Assembly: GCA_010094045.1 (NCBI GenBank) | Contig: ML986618.1 | Span: 291,649 to 355,648, forward strand | Direction of reading: 5' to 3' | DNA: 64,000 nucleotides | Source of the DNA: Lojkania enalia | Lineage: Eukaryota > Ascomycota > Dothideomycetes > Pleosporales | In this document: one piece after another, positions 1 through 13,315 of the stretch | How the letters are laid out: each line of letters begins with the position of its first letter | Position numbering within the stretch: position 1 is the first letter of the stretch | Program-made: the position numbers and the translations under genes | The notes under the pieces: model-generated | Told to the model about the DNA's origin: nothing | What the model saw: the letters and a program-made list of their open reading frames with translations, nothing else | Databases searched by the model: none

Positions 1-28
1 TACGCCCATCCAACGCCGTAGTCGGATG

Positions 29-51
29 AAAAAAAAAAAAAAAAAAAAAAA
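29..51. repeat. Poly(A) tract
   Basis: A 23-base uninterrupted A run lies downstream of the 3' end of the minus-strand myosin gene. It is a plain homopolymer; no gene is visible between it and the window's left edge. Confidence 0.9.
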
Positions 52-274
52 CCTCACAAGAACGCTCTAGACCTGATTACGACCCGAATAGTCCTTCTCC
101 TCTTCAACCCATCCTTTCGCTCAACTTCATCATCTATTTCATAGACATCATACTTGCCACCACTGCCTGCGGTTGCAACATCAACTAGAGTTACACCATC
201 CTCTTCATCCTCTTCCTCAACAGTCGAGTTCATTATCCGGGACCCCCACGACCCCTCCCCGAGGATCCCACCAT

Positions 275-3200
275 CTACAAAAAACCCTTCGTGCCGGAAG
301 TTCTTCGGAGGCCGCCCCTCAGACTACCGACTTTTCCCTTCTCCCCCGGAGTCAACTCCCCCATTTCACCCATTAAAAGGCCAATGGAGGAGCCACGCCG
401 ACTGCGGACTTCTCCAGCCTCACTGCCAGCACCTGGTACGCCCAAAGCGCTACGACGTTCAACACGCAAGCCTTTGTATGTGTCAAGTTCCCGCTCAAGT
501 CGGAGTGCCTTTTCTCGCTCTTCCCGGAGTTCTCTCTCGGCGCGCTTGGCGGCAAGCTGAGCGGATGAATCTGAAGATTGCAATTCGTCAATTGTGGTTA
601 GGAGGTTTGAGATCTTATCGCGTGCTTTATTGAGATCCTCAGTAATAGAGGTATTCTGTTTGTCTCGACGCTCGATTTGACTTTGAAGATCCTTGACTGT
701 CCGGTCAACATTACGAATGCTGCGAGATTCTGATAGGCGCGTCGATTCTGAGGTCTCGAGAGCTTTCTCAAGCTGTGATGAGTTAGCATTGCTGAAGTCA
801 CCAGCTCTTTACTGGGGTGTCTTACCTCTTGAATTCGTCCGTGCAGGAATCGCACATCTTTTCCAGCTGATCCACTGTATCCCTTAGTCTCCAAATCCAC
901 AAGTCTAATCTGCAAATCTTTCAAAGACTTCTCAACTGCTGCTTTCTCTTTATGCAACTGTACATTTGACTCCCGTTCGGCAACAATATCCTTCTGAAGT
1001 TCTTGTGCTAGGGCCTCTGCCCTTCTCATCTTACCGACTGCGGCTGCGGCTATGTCTTCCTGCTGAGCAAGCCCAGATTTGAGTTCTAGGAGTTCGCGAT
1101 CATAAGTTGCTGCATTTCGCATGGCCGGTGATTCGGACTGGGCCAAATCCTCAAGTTTAGAAGCCGCCTCTTGAAGACGCGATTCAAGCCGTCTCTTCTC
1201 CTCGATCGCAGAGTCCCTTTCCGCCGCAATGTCATCTACATTGGTGCGAAGAGCCCGCACTTGCGATAGTAGGCTTACAATTTTCGATTGTGCTTCATTA
1301 TGAGCGTTCGCGGCTTCGTCACGAGATCTGGAAATGTCTAGAAGCGTCATTTCGAGGCGGCTCTTCTCTTTTGCCCACGTGGAAGAATTCAAAACTTCAT
1401 CATCCCACTTGTTCCTTAACTCTTCAATCTCTTCCCGGAGCCGTCCATTCTCCTCCCGAATAAAGATCACATTCTCTCGTTCAAGATCAAGCTCATGCGT
1501 CAAGGCCAACAGCTCAGTTTGGTACTTCTTCCTTGTCTGCTCCATCGATGTCTCAGTGTCTTCGATGTCATGAGCGCGTTGACTGCGATAGTCTTCAAGC
1601 TCATTTTGCAGGCGCTTCTTCGCTTGTAGTGCGCTCTCTAAATCTGTCGATAAGTCTTCGACGCGTTCTTCGTATTGCTGGACTTGCCGCTGTAGATCTT
1701 CGACCATACTGTCCATTTGCTTTCGTTCGGCAATGATGGTGGCGTAAGTGTCCTCAGCTTCACGGGCTTGCGTCTTCGCGAACTGCTCGGCTCGAGAAGC
1801 TTTCAGCACAGCAATTTCTGCCTGTTCGAGCTTGCTGAAGTACTCATCTGCGCGCGCTTTGTATAGGCTTAGATCTGACGATACGTCGAGAAGCTTAGAT
1901 GTCTCGCTGTCAAGCCGAATTTGGAGATCAGCGAACTCTTCCAATAGTTGATTGTGATTGGCTTGCTCTTGTTCGCGTTCGCAGGCAATGTCTTCGAGTT
2001 CGTTCTTGACGTTACGAAGTTCAACCTCCAATTCCACTTTTGCTTGTTTGAGGTCATCAAACGCCGTCTTGGCTTCTGCGAGATCCTGTACAGCATTGTT
2101 GTGTGATTGCACCAAAGACTTCCTCGATTGTTCTTGGGAATTGATGAGATCGAATAGCTCCTCGTGGGACTTGGTTTGGACCTCTTGATAAGACAGCTGT
2201 CCAGAACGTAGGTTGTGCTCTAGCACAGATACCTTCTTTGCAGAATCATCCAGCATATCATGAAGTCGGAAGTTTTCGCGCTCGAGTTTTTGTAGACGTC
2301 TTATTGATGGACTGTCATCCTGCCAGCCGTTCCTGACTGGGGATCGGTCAAGCTGGCTTTGGAGATGACGGTTCCGCATTTCCGCCATCTGGAGCTGATT
2401 TTGGACAAGTTCAAGTTCGGACGCTAGGTCCATGCGATTATTGTAAGTGATAGTATCTATAGTTCGGTCCGACCGAGCGGAGTCATTCGTAGCGTTACTA
2501 ATGTGCCTCTGGTTCGTGGGAGTGTTCGTTCGAGAAAAGGGCCTCCGATTCTCGCTGTCTTTTCGATATTGGGTCGGAGATCGGCGGGCATTCGCTTGAT
2601 TCACCTGACTGTTATTCATCTCTTCTAATAATGCGCGTTTCGAGTTAGTATAACGGGCGTCAATGTCATTGAGCTCGTCTTCATGTCTGTCCCGAAGTTC
2701 GTCTAGTAGGGCTTCGGCGCGAGAGTAACGCTCGGTAGCCACGCGCAAAGCTTGGTGTGCAGCTTCAAGCCGCTCAGCCATATTGACTGCTTTCGAGATG
2801 TCTGCTTTGGCAGCATCATAGGTGATGGATACATTGCCAGATTCGGGATCGAAAACTTTGCGAAGAAGCATTAACTGATTACGACACTCCTCTAGCTCTC
2901 GATTGGCGTTATCCAAAGATGTCTGAACTGTCCGAGTATTTGCTTGGGCTTGAGTTCGCAACTGCCTTTCGGTCTCAAGTTTTCGATTGGCCTCGGCCAA
3001 CTGTAGATTGACGGTTGAAGCTTCCTTCTCCGCATTGCGGCTTGTCTTGTGTTCCCTTGTAATTTCATGGTTGAGATCTTCGAGGCTAAGAGAAAGTTTT
3101 TCTTTCTGCTTCTCCAAAGACGTCACGGCAAGTTGTACATCCTCTAACTGGCGGGAAAGGTGCTTGTTTTCGTCCTCAAGCTTTGATTTTTCGGCAGTGA

Positions 3201-6200
3201 GCTGGGTAATTCGTGACCGCTGAGAATCTCCCGCCCGCGAATTCGACCTCGCAATGTCTAAATTCTTTTGCTGTAGCTTGTTCAAGAGTGCCCGATTGTC
3301 ATTCTCCGAGGCTGTCAGACGGCCTTTGATGGTGACTAGTTCACGCTCGAGGCGCTCTTTCTGCTGGTCATTTCGGAGCTTGAATGAATCTGAATCGGCA
3401 AGCATCTGAGTGAGACTGTGTACCTGTTCAGCAAGTTCATTACGTTCGGCTTCGAGCTGGTCGAGTTGGCTGTCCTTCGCGTCTAGTGCTTTTTGTTGAG
3501 CTGCTTGTCGTTCCATGGAGATTTTGGCCTGTGTACGTTGCGCGGCGGCATCGGCATCCAGTTTCTCCTCCTGCAATTTGAGAAATTGTTCGCGTAGACC
3601 TCGAAGTTCACTCTGATACTCCTTTCGTTCTTTCTCCACGGCAGCACGCGACTCAGTTGCCCGACGAAGAACATCTTGTTGGGCATATAACTCTTTCTCG
3701 ATGGTGATCTTTGATTCGTTCAACGCATCGTAGTCGCGCTTCAGGGTATCGTACTTGTGCTCTCCAAGTAATTCGACGTCGTCTCGAGATTGCCGTTCTC
3801 TGCTCAACTCTCGCTGTACTTCAAAAAGCTGGGTTTTTAAGTCTTCTATTTGTTCTTCCAGAATCCTTCGGCCTTCACCAGATTTAACGTCTTCCGATAT
3901 CTTCTCTTCTAGGAGGCGTTTGGCGTCAGCGGCCTCGCGCTCAAGGTGCTGCTTCTGAGACCGCATAGCATCTAGCTCAGCCTTCGCATCTCGTAGCCGG
4001 CTTTGTAGGTCGTCATGCTTCGATGCTAGTGTCCTCTTCTCGTCGTCGAAGACTCGACGATCTGATTCGTACTTTCTAAGGTCGGATTTGAGTATAGCTA
4101 GCTCGCTTTCTTTTCGTCTTATGAGATCTTCATAGCTGGATGATGTTGACGAGATGTCGGATATTTGCTGTCGAATCTGTCGATTCTCATCAAACAGCTC
4201 CTTAATCTGTCGTTTGCTTGCCTGTAGCTCCTTAGTGGATGCTGCAAGCTTGACGTCTAGATCTTGATCAGTTTTGAGAAGCTTCATCTCCAGGTCCTGA
4301 AGTTTGCGTTCTTTCAATCCTAGATGACTCTTCAACATCTTGATCTCCTGGTTCAGCGATTCTTCGGCTTGTGTTCGCTCAGATCTCGCTTGCTCTAATC
4401 CTTGGAGCTGTTGATTCAGTTGGGAGATCTGGTCCTCTAGGTCCCTTTTTTCGCCTTCCAACTTGCCGATGATTTGACCCGCTTGCTCGAGTTCCTTGCG
4501 CCATAGCTCGGCTTGCTCTTCTGTTCTCTTTTTCGCTTCAATTAGGTCATCAAGCTGATCCTCCAGTTTGTCTTGATCCTCCAAGGCGCCGGCTAGCTTT
4601 TCAGACAGCTCTGTTTCGCGCAACTGTAGTCGCTTAAAGATCTCTTCTTTATCGAGGGCCAATGCACGCTCACTTTCCAGTGTCTTCTGAATGCGCTGGA
4701 CATCCATTTCAGCTCTTCTGCGTTCGTCTTCGACTCGCTGTCTGTCCTCGGCTTCTTGTTGCATCTTTTCCTCGAGCTTTTGGATTATCTCTTCTCGCTT
4801 CTTCACTTCGGCCGCTTGACGAGTGGCGCCCAACATAGGCCGCATGCGCACGAAGAGCTTCCACCATGGATTAGACTGGAGGTTAAGATAGACCTGAAAG
4901 TTCCGCTGTATTATCCTCGTAGCTTCGGCTCGGTAAAGCCGTTTGTGGGCAATGCGCCGTTGGATAAAGCCTCGAGCAGCAGACTGGAAACGTGAGATGA
5001 TATCTCGAATGAGCGCATCTCTTTGCTCTTCAAGTTCAGCAAGAACACCGGCTCTGAAAAAGACCTTGGTGAGTCCAACACGATACATAGCTTTATCCAA
5101 GTTAAGCTTCTCCAATATCATTTTTGCCGCCACTTGTCCTTCAAGGTAGCTGCTAGGCATGTCGTTGCAGAGGACCTCATAACGTTGGCGGAACTCGACG
5201 AACGGGAGCCGATTTGGGAAGCCAGTCCGTGCAATCCGAATACCTTCAAGAACGCCATTACACCTAAGTTGGTCAAGCACGAGTGGAGCACTAAATTGTT
5301 TCGGCCTTTTCTTGTGATTTGGAAGGATGCACCGAACGAAGTGGGGATGGGTCGAATGAAGTTGGCCCATAAGTGTAGAAAGCTGCTCTTTATGACGCTG
5401 GGCAACAGTGCGGAACAGGCCCTTCTTCACGCGGCTGCGAGTTCCACCGGCCTCATCATCCGGATCTACACAGTCCGCAAAGAGGTTAGCGATATGTTTG
5501 TCCGATGATACTGAGAGCAGACGTGTGACGTTGTCATTCAGGGGATCTTTGTTCTTCTCCAGCCATCCTTCCGTTGAATATTCTACCTCAGCAGCATAGT
5601 GCGTTAGCATGAAACCTTGATTCAGTAGTGATCGCTTGTATTTCGAACTCTTGCGGTCCCATAGGGAGTGTAGCTTCTCGGTGAAGCTTCTATCAGTAGC
5701 TTTAGGCATTACAGAGTCTTCGTCTAAACATGAAAAGATGCCGATGGGGTTTGGTAATTCAATGAGATCAATCGTAGGCTGAAGATCGCGGCCGAAATCA
5801 ATGAATTTCCACTCAATTTGTTCCCGAGCATATTCCTCCTGCTCGAGAACGAACATGTGGTGATTGAAGAATTGTTGCAACTTCTCGTTCGTGTAGTTAA
5901 TGCATAGCTGCTCAAAGCTGTTCTCTTCGAAAATCTCGAATCCAGCGATATCAAGCACTCCAATAAAGTGGGAATCATCGGCGCTTGCCCCAGTCCGGTC
6001 AAGCTGGCGATTGATACGATCAACGAGATCTCCAAAACCACGTTCGTAGATACCTTTTGCGAGCGCATCTATGGCTAGACTAACCTGCTCCGGAGTCTGG
6101 ACTTTCTCGACCCACTCTCGGCCAGCCTTGACGCGAGGATGGAGCAAAGCCTTGATGAAAGCGTCAGCGGGAATGCCTAGCAGCTGGCAAACTCGTTGAG

Positions 6201-7691
6201 CTTGAGCGATACCCTCTGGTTCAAGGGCCGCTTGGTCGGCCCGTCGGGATTCTTTTATAACCTTGATATTTCCGAGGTGGAGCACCGCTGCAATTGTTTT
6301 AAGGATGGACATTTGGTCCTTTTCAGTAAAGCCCATGATATGAAACGCCTCGATCAACGCATTCCACTCGTCACGGTCAGAGACTCCGGATATAGCGTCG
6401 TTTCCGTGCTTGGTATACTCGAAATCGTCTACATCCATGTCGTTCAACATGAGATCTCGCTTTATTTGATGATCAGATCCACGAAGTAGCTGGTAGAAGG
6501 CATGGTAATTGCGTTCGTTGGGGTTTAGCCTCACGACCCTAGACTTTTCCAAAAGATACCAGTCGATGAAGGCACCAGCGATCTGGCCCGAGCGTGTGAA
6601 TTCAATTCTGATGAATTTTCCGAAACGGGACGAGTTATTGTTCCTGACCGTCTGTGCGTTCCCGAAAGCTTCGAGGATCGGGTTGGCTCTTAAGATTTGC
6701 TCGGACAAATTTGACAGTTGCCTCCCACCGGATTTTGCCCGTGGTGTATCTGATGTGGCGACTGCTGCAAGGTACTGTATAACCTTTTTTGTGTTTTCCG
6801 TTTTTCCAGCGCCAGACTCTCCGCTGGTTAATATTAGCACAGGACATTCTAAACAGGGCGAGAACTATACGTTACTAGAATGCTCTGGTTGGTACCTTCC
6901 TCAACAAGGTTCCGGAAAGCCTCATCCGCCATGGCGAAAATATGGGGTTTTGTTTCTTCCCGGCTCCTACCTCGATACATGTTGATGTAGTCTCGAGAGT
7001 ATATCGGAAGTGGGCAGTAAGGATTTACTGTGACCAAAAACAATCCTGAGTATGTCTGAATCTATTAGCAGTTACAGATGAACGTATGAAGATCTCTCAC
7101 ATATATCAGATCAGCCTGATACCTCATATGCAGATTGTGAATGACCGACGGCTCATTTAAGTGTGTGAGTTCAGCCATATCATCTGCTTTATCAAATTTT
7201 GCTGGATTGACTTTGTCGACAGCCTCAGCATCGACCTCCTGCTGTGCGCCGTCGTCGCATTGGACGAGAAGCCGCCCCCCTTCAAGCTCTTCAACGACCC
7301 AGCCGCGGACAAAGGCTGTCTTTGGATCCCGCAGCCAGACGTAACGTCTTCCGGAGAAGTCATTCTCTCCTTCTATGCCCCGCACCTCTGGTATGTCTGC
7401 GGCGCCGTCGGCAATGAACTGAGGCGCAAATGTCCCAGCCGGGGCGCTGTTGCGATTCGAGCTGGATCGCAGCCGAGTCGAATTGCTGCGTCCTATCGGT
7501 GTGCTGCTGAGCTGGGAGAGAGACTGGTTGCGAGAGTGCGTCATGCCGCTTTGTGATTCCGCCAGCGGAGACGAGATGAGGACAGACTTGGGACGAGCAA
7601 GACTAGAAGTTGGTCCCGGAGACGGTGAAACAGACTGCCTTGCGAAAGGGCTGTTGCGCCATCTAGGGCCGTTCTGAGCAGGAGCGCTCAT
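275..7691 (-). CDS. myoB: Class II myosin heavy chain
   Basis: This is the actin-based motor of the cytokinetic ring, homologous to Aspergillus MyoB and yeast Myo1. Four exons give 2423 residues: 7691-7101, 7055-6871, 6823-826 and 772-275. The three introns (45, 47 and 53 bp) have GT-AG borders, and all junctions keep frame. Residues 1 to about 100 are low-complexity, followed by an SH3-like myosin N-domain (about 105-155). The second junction rebuilds the P-loop GESGAGKT (260-267). Switch I NNNSSRFGKF begins near 320 and switch II DIAGFEIF lies near 550. IQ-like helix sequence (about 890-945) leads into a coiled-coil tail of roughly 1350 residues and a basic Ser/Arg-rich end closing in TKGFL. 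A Met at 6840 lies inside intron 2 and is not the start. The length matches Aspergillus class II myosins. It shares a 567-bp divergent promoter region with the next gene. The symbol follows Aspergillus usage. Confidence 0.96.
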
Positions 7692-8258
7692 AGTGTGTCT
7701 ATTGTTGCCGTCGGCAGGTGCGAGGTTGTGACTGCAATTACCTTCCTGTCGTTGCGCAAAGCATAATGTGATATAGTAGAGAGATAAAGAACGCTCTGCA
7801 AAATAAAGCAGCAGAGAGAATATATGTACAAGGATGCAGGCTCGAGCAGTCGAGCTGACGGTGGTAGATGGCGGGACTGCTTGGTTTGTTTACAGGCCGG
7901 CCAGCGCTCGAGCCCCCAGCAACCGTCGCGCCAAGGAAAGTAGGAGCGCGTCGATCCCAAGCCTAGCGCCAAGCCGACTACTTACTAAGCTAGTGCGCGA
8001 CCGCTAAATGTCGAGCGGCAAGAGCCGTGATCTTTCCTAATTTCCAACTACTCGCCGCCTCCCTCCTCAGCTCCCCTTCAGCGTCTTCTTCACATCTCCA
8101 CAGCACCTATCGCCATCTCTCTATCGAGGCGCCTTGAATCTTTGCGCATGCCAAGAGCCGATTTTATCACTTGCTTCTCGATATCCACATGCTGAAAAAT
8201 ATGCGACCGCACCCGTTTTACCGTTGAGACGCGCTGTGAGATCTCCAATAGCTTCGAG
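7692..8258. promoter_or_regulatory. Divergent promoter region, myosin / Red1-like gene
   Basis: These 567 bp separate the start codons of two divergently transcribed genes, so they must hold both core promoters and both 5' leaders. A CT-rich stretch around 8035-8110 resembles the pyrimidine-rich tracts common upstream of fungal transcription starts. No clear TATA box was identified. Confidence 0.6.
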
Positions 8259-11200
8259 ATGACCAACTATTCGCAGCCGCCCTACGGCATGATGCCATCG
8301 TATCCCTCGCCCGTGCAACAGCCGCACCACCAGCAGTACTCTGGGCCCGGCCCTTCGGATTCGCACCAGGGTTCCGTTGTAGAGAACTTCCAATACAACG
8401 GCGGCCTCCCAGGCCTAAATCTCCAGCATTATTCACAGAATAACCAACAGCTGCAGTACTCATACTGGCCCCCTCCGCCTGTTCCACCCTCCGACTCACA
8501 TGGTGCAATTCCTTCCCTCCCCCACTTCATTACTTCTGGCGGGGTGGTGCCTCCTCCCCCCCCCCCTCCCGGCGCGCATTTGTATCCTCACGTCCCGCAA
8601 CAGCCCGCCCAAGATGCGTTTACACCGAGCTCTACATCTATAGTCCCTACTTCATTCGAGCCGGTACATCAACCCGTGCCAGCGTCTCGGGGCCGTTTCA
8701 CTGATCTTATGGAGACCGACAAGGAAGACGGTGAAGTCAGTGAAAGTGACCAAACGTCTCAGTCGGCAGTAGGAAGAGGCAGAGCACAGCCCGAGCCCCC
8801 TCGCTCTATTCCGAACACTTTGCTAGATGGACCACAAGGTGACAGCCAAAACGAGAGCCATCGCAGTGGTTTCAGTGCACGAGCGATTCACGCTCCAGCT
8901 CAGGATCAGTCGGCCTCCGGCACAATGCGTACGTAGATCCTAGGTATGCTCGAGAATAACATTACTGACTATTTCACAGAGCTTTCGCCGACTCACAAAC
9001 TCCCACCGCAAAAAGCTACTGGAATAAAAGAGTTCGAGAATCTATCGCGTCAACGCGATGAAGCAAAGCAGTTCGTACGGGTTTTGCACGAAAATGATAT
9101 CGGGTATACATCGCTCGCTGCTGAGGGACTGGATCCTTACCTTCTTGGGGATTTATACCGAGCAGCAAATCTTCCTTTCCAATTTCTACCCACTCGCGGT
9201 CCACTAGCATCTCGGGGACCGCCTGATACTCCTGCGAATGGACTACCCCCGTCGGTTATTGAATCGCAGACTAAGGACCTACAGCCTATGCCGCCTACCT
9301 TAATCAAAACTAGTGTGAGCCAAGTTCCACCCGCGAAGTCGGTGCCTTCTCCAATTGAACGTAAGGAGCCCGTCACTCGTGCAGAGTACATTGCTCGCTT
9401 GCAAGCCACGAGACGGTCCACCGCTACAGGAGCTACCGCCCCTATAGCCACCGCCGGTACCACGCCTCCACAGAAGACGCCGCCGGTTACTACCGTTAAC
9501 ACGAAACCGCCTGACAGGGCCACGCCACCCTCTACTGCGGTCTCTGTACCGAGTGTAAGCAATGGCAAGGAACGAGTGTCTGATGAAGAGAAAGCTCGCA
9601 AGACTGAACTAGCTCGTCAAAGACTTGAAGCATTTAAAGCAAAACGCGCAGCTTCGGCAGCGGCTCAAGCGTCCAGATCAACAAACGTTGCGCCTGTCCC
9701 TAACACTCCATCTTTCAATCCCCCTTTGCAAATTGTCGAGTTCCCGCAGCCACCATTTTCAAGTAGTCAACCTCTACCCGCTGTCGACGCCGTACAAAGC
9801 CCTCAACCCTACACACCATCTTCATTTTCTAGAATACCTGGTCTTTTCATGAATGCTTCTACTGCACCAAACAATGCAAATCCGCCTTCAGCGCCACAGG
9901 CACTGCAACAAGCCACGGATCGTCAGGGTATACCTAGAAAACGACCGGTCGCTTCCGATTTTGATGAAATGGCCACGCCCCGAGGTTCAGGTCCGGCATT
10001 CACCCGGCCGCTCGGGCAGTCTCCTCATGAACATGATACTGAGTCAATGATTATAGAAGTTAGCGATGATGAATCTGGTAGTAGTGTAATGGATCTTGAC
10101 GATGATGAAGCTCCATCTTCAAAATTCGATGGTACCCCCATGTCAAGCCTCGGCCACAACGGGCAACAAACGCAACCCAATCGGACTTTGCCGGCCTTGT
10201 CAGACTTCCCATCTCGACCTGTATCATCAAGGCCGCCCTCAACTCTTGATACCCCACCTGTACACACTCCCACCGGTAACATTCAAGAGGCTCTTAGACA
10301 GAAAGAGGCTCAAGAGGCGCTTAAGCAGAAAGAGAAGGAAATTGCGGAGCTGAAACGGAAATTGATGCTTAAGGAGTCTCAAATGAAAAGTCGGTCCGGA
10401 AGCGAAAAGGAGCTGGCTGCCTCTTCTCCAGCGCCTAGCAAGCAGGAGATTATTCTTTACCCAAAGCAAGCCGATCCTGCCCCTCCCGCGGCTTCAATGT
10501 CTCCTCAAACGGTTCAAGCTGTTCCTCTCTCACAATCTGAAGAACTATCATTTCCTTCCAGTTCAATCTCGAAGGACGTATCACGCGAGGAATGGAAGAA
10601 ACAGCGGCGTGCAGAGATCCAAGCTCGTCTTCCAGTTCTTAATGCCAAGATTGACGATGCAAATACCAAGATGGCCGAATTTGAGAGGTTGATAGCCGAG
10701 TACAAAGTCAACCATACCAAGTATATGCAAGATAGGGATTCACTTGTGAACGAGCTTGGGCGCCTTGATATAGATACAAATGATGTACACGGTATCGAAC
10801 TGCAGGCCCATATGGACCAGACCCAGCCGCAGAAGGAAGCTGGACTCTCCTTAGAGGACCAAGGTAAAGGCTTCATTATCAGCCAAACCGCCTAGGCGGA
10901 ATGCTAATGTTGGAACAGTCCATAGTACAGCAACAATCGCGGCTAACAATGTTGAGAACGCCAATGGTGTTCTCGAAGAGACTCTCAAAACACCTAAGTC
11001 CCAACCCGTAAAAGAATTGCCAAACATTTTGCAGGTCAATACTGCTCCGGTCGCGGGGCCATCTACTGCACAGCCATTAGTACCTGCAGCTTCTGCAGCG
11101 GTTGATGTTTGTATGTCAGATTCTCCATCTACCAAGCTGCTAGGCAAAACTTCGGTCAAAGATTCCTGGCCTTCTCAAGTAGATGAGCAGAATGCGTCTT

Positions 11201-12417
11201 TCGAAGCTTCCTCTTCCTCTAAAACGTTTGAAAAATCGGCGGGAATAGCTGAATCCCCAACGCCTGTCGACGACGATGAAGACTTCTATTCCCCGGAGCC
11301 TCCGGTCGCTGTTCCCACCAAAGACAAGCCCGATAGACATAAGACTCCTCAGTCTGTAGCAAAGTCCTTATCGGAGGAAGGTGAAGTTGACATGTCAGAA
11401 TCGTCTGCATCTCCTGTCAATGAGGAGGATGAATATGAATGCGAGCGCCAAGAAGCGGTCGCTAGTCCCGTCGACCCAGGACCAGATAATGAGGACATTG
11501 ATATTGCAAGCCCGTCTACACCTTCCTCGCCATCATCCCCATCATCATCGGATGAAGAGACTTATGGGCCCCCAGAGGTCGGGCAAAGAATGCCTGATGC
11601 TACAGCTAATACATCGGACAGAATTTCCCCATCGAACGATCAGACAGTCGAAGACAACAACCAGGGTGAAATGGATATCTCTATGTCATCTTCTGACGAG
11701 AGTGGTTCTAGCCAGCAGTCGTCTTCAGAATTGGTGAACAATAAGTCGATCTCCTCCAACAAAATGCCAGATTCTTCCATTGCTGTCACTGATGATTTAG
11801 CCTCTGAATTACAAGCTGTAACGAAGGAACCAATATCGGACGTCGAAATGGTATGTTAGATTCTTGAGCAAACCTCCAAGTTCTTAACGTAGAAAGGTCC
11901 CCGTGCATGGGGAAATTAAGCCGGTTCGGTTTGCTTCTTATGAAAGTCCGCTTCGAATGTTTAAATCCTATCGCTATCATCCTCACTACTCTCAAGATGT
12001 AGCTGGTGGCTATTTGTCTATGACATACAGCCATCAAATTGACCCAGAGAAACCGCTGTGTCGATTCGAGTCCGATGGAGGTATTTGCAACGATGACCAA
12101 TGCGAAGGCCAGCATTTCCGGGAGATGGTTATAAGCGGTGCGTATCTAGATAGCGCATTTCATCGCCTTCTATCTTATTTCTCCTTGTACGCTAGCTAAC
12201 CTGATCGTCTGCTATAGGTGAGAAAATATTAGTCCAACTCGGAACTGCAAATCCTGGAAAAACAAACGAAGATAAACAGCGCTGGAATGATGGTTTACGG
12301 CTGGTTCTCAAAGATCTTCGTCAAAAGAGCATCAAAGACCCCAATGGTATCGCTGAAGAGATCGCCAAATATCGTCGCCAATTCCTCAATGACGATAGCA
12401 GAGTTGTCAATCTATAA
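8259..12417 (+). CDS. Red1/ZFC3H1-like zinc-finger protein
   Basis: Five exons (8259-8928, 8980-10863, 10919-11850, 11897-12137, 12218-12417) encode 1308 residues; the introns are 46-80 bp and all junctions keep frame. The protein is mostly disordered. It has a Gln/Pro-rich N-terminus with a polyproline run, two helical coiled-coil stretches (about 660-705 and 757-827) and an acidic Ser-rich tract. Near the C-terminus is one Cys-Cys-Cys-His finger with spacing C-x8-C-x4-C-x3-H (C1217, C1226, C1231, H1235), in the context LCRFESDGGICNDDQCEGQH. This fits the zf-C3H1 family of fission yeast Red1 and human ZFC3H1. Those proteins scaffold a nuclear complex (MTREC/PAXT) that links RNA to the Mtr4-like helicase and the nuclear exosome. 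The family call rests on the finger plus the overall architecture; an Mtr4 or Pla1 partnership is inferred. A different finger protein with this fold remains possible. Confidence 0.8.
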
Positions 12418-13315
12418 CCTTGGCAGAACTGACCATCACTAGTAAGCTTAAGTCTGTAAGGGGTCCGGCAACTATCCCTGACCCAACTAGCCCTAAGCCT
12501 GGTAACAGTGTGTGCCTTGTATAGTAGTGTGCCATGGAGACTATGTCCCCTCGCACAGTGTTCCTTTTCTCTATGACGGTATCGTTTAACATCTACACCT
12601 TTCCAACGTCCATGCTTCCGAACCTGTCTTGGGAGAATCAAGTCTGCCCTTTCGATTACTTGACGGGAGCGCTCGTAGGACGGGTTATCTTCATTTCATT
12701 ATTAGCATCGATACCCCTGCATGAATACGGAGTTGGTTGCATACTGCCTATCCTTTGGATAAGCACGAGCAATGACGCTCAATTTGGATCTTTCACAATA
12801 GCATAAGAGCCGGATCTCTTTCAGCAAGTAAATGACACTACCGCGTGAGAAAGATGGTATGCATCTCACGGGCTAGGAACGATGGTAGTTCATAGCCTAG
12901 TATATAGCCTCTTAGTGTGGTTTTCAAATTAGTCTTTTTTACTCTTGTGCATATAGTATTGCCTAGCGGAATGATTGTTTCATTCGACTTTTCCATTATA
13001 TACCGAAACGACGATTTGTTACACTGCCTCGACAAACCTGCCTAGATTGGAGCCACGCCGGCTTTCTTTCCGCCGAACTTGTTCTGTAGCTACCCCGCAT
13101 TGCGTCCCATCTCCCGTTACGGCATCCCGATCAGCGACTCAAGTACTTAGCTGCACTCCAAACTAGATGTTGAAACCATTACGGCAGTATTTAATGGATG
13201 TGTTGGTCGCTCTTGATGAATAGCTCAGTTGGGATGATCCATTCGTCCCCAATTCATTCTCCCTCGCCAAACATATATCCAAGTCTAGTCTGGTAGCTGC
13301 TGCTGCTGCTTAAAT
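12418..13315. other. Intergenic, Red1-like to SDR
   Basis: This is a non-coding stretch between two plus-strand genes. The short open frames here have no recognisable domain or splice pattern. It presumably carries the terminator of the upstream gene and the SDR promoter. A CTG repeat (13297-13308, four units) lies just before the SDR start. Confidence 0.6.

Noticed and set aside
6824..6840. Met at 6840 as the start of a 2080-residue myosin reading
   Set aside because: It lies inside intron 2. The true protein continues upstream through two exons that rebuild the P-loop and the N-terminal domain.
12534..12806. 90-codon open frame on +
   Set aside because: No domain, no splice context, and it lies in the 3' flank of the Red1-like gene.
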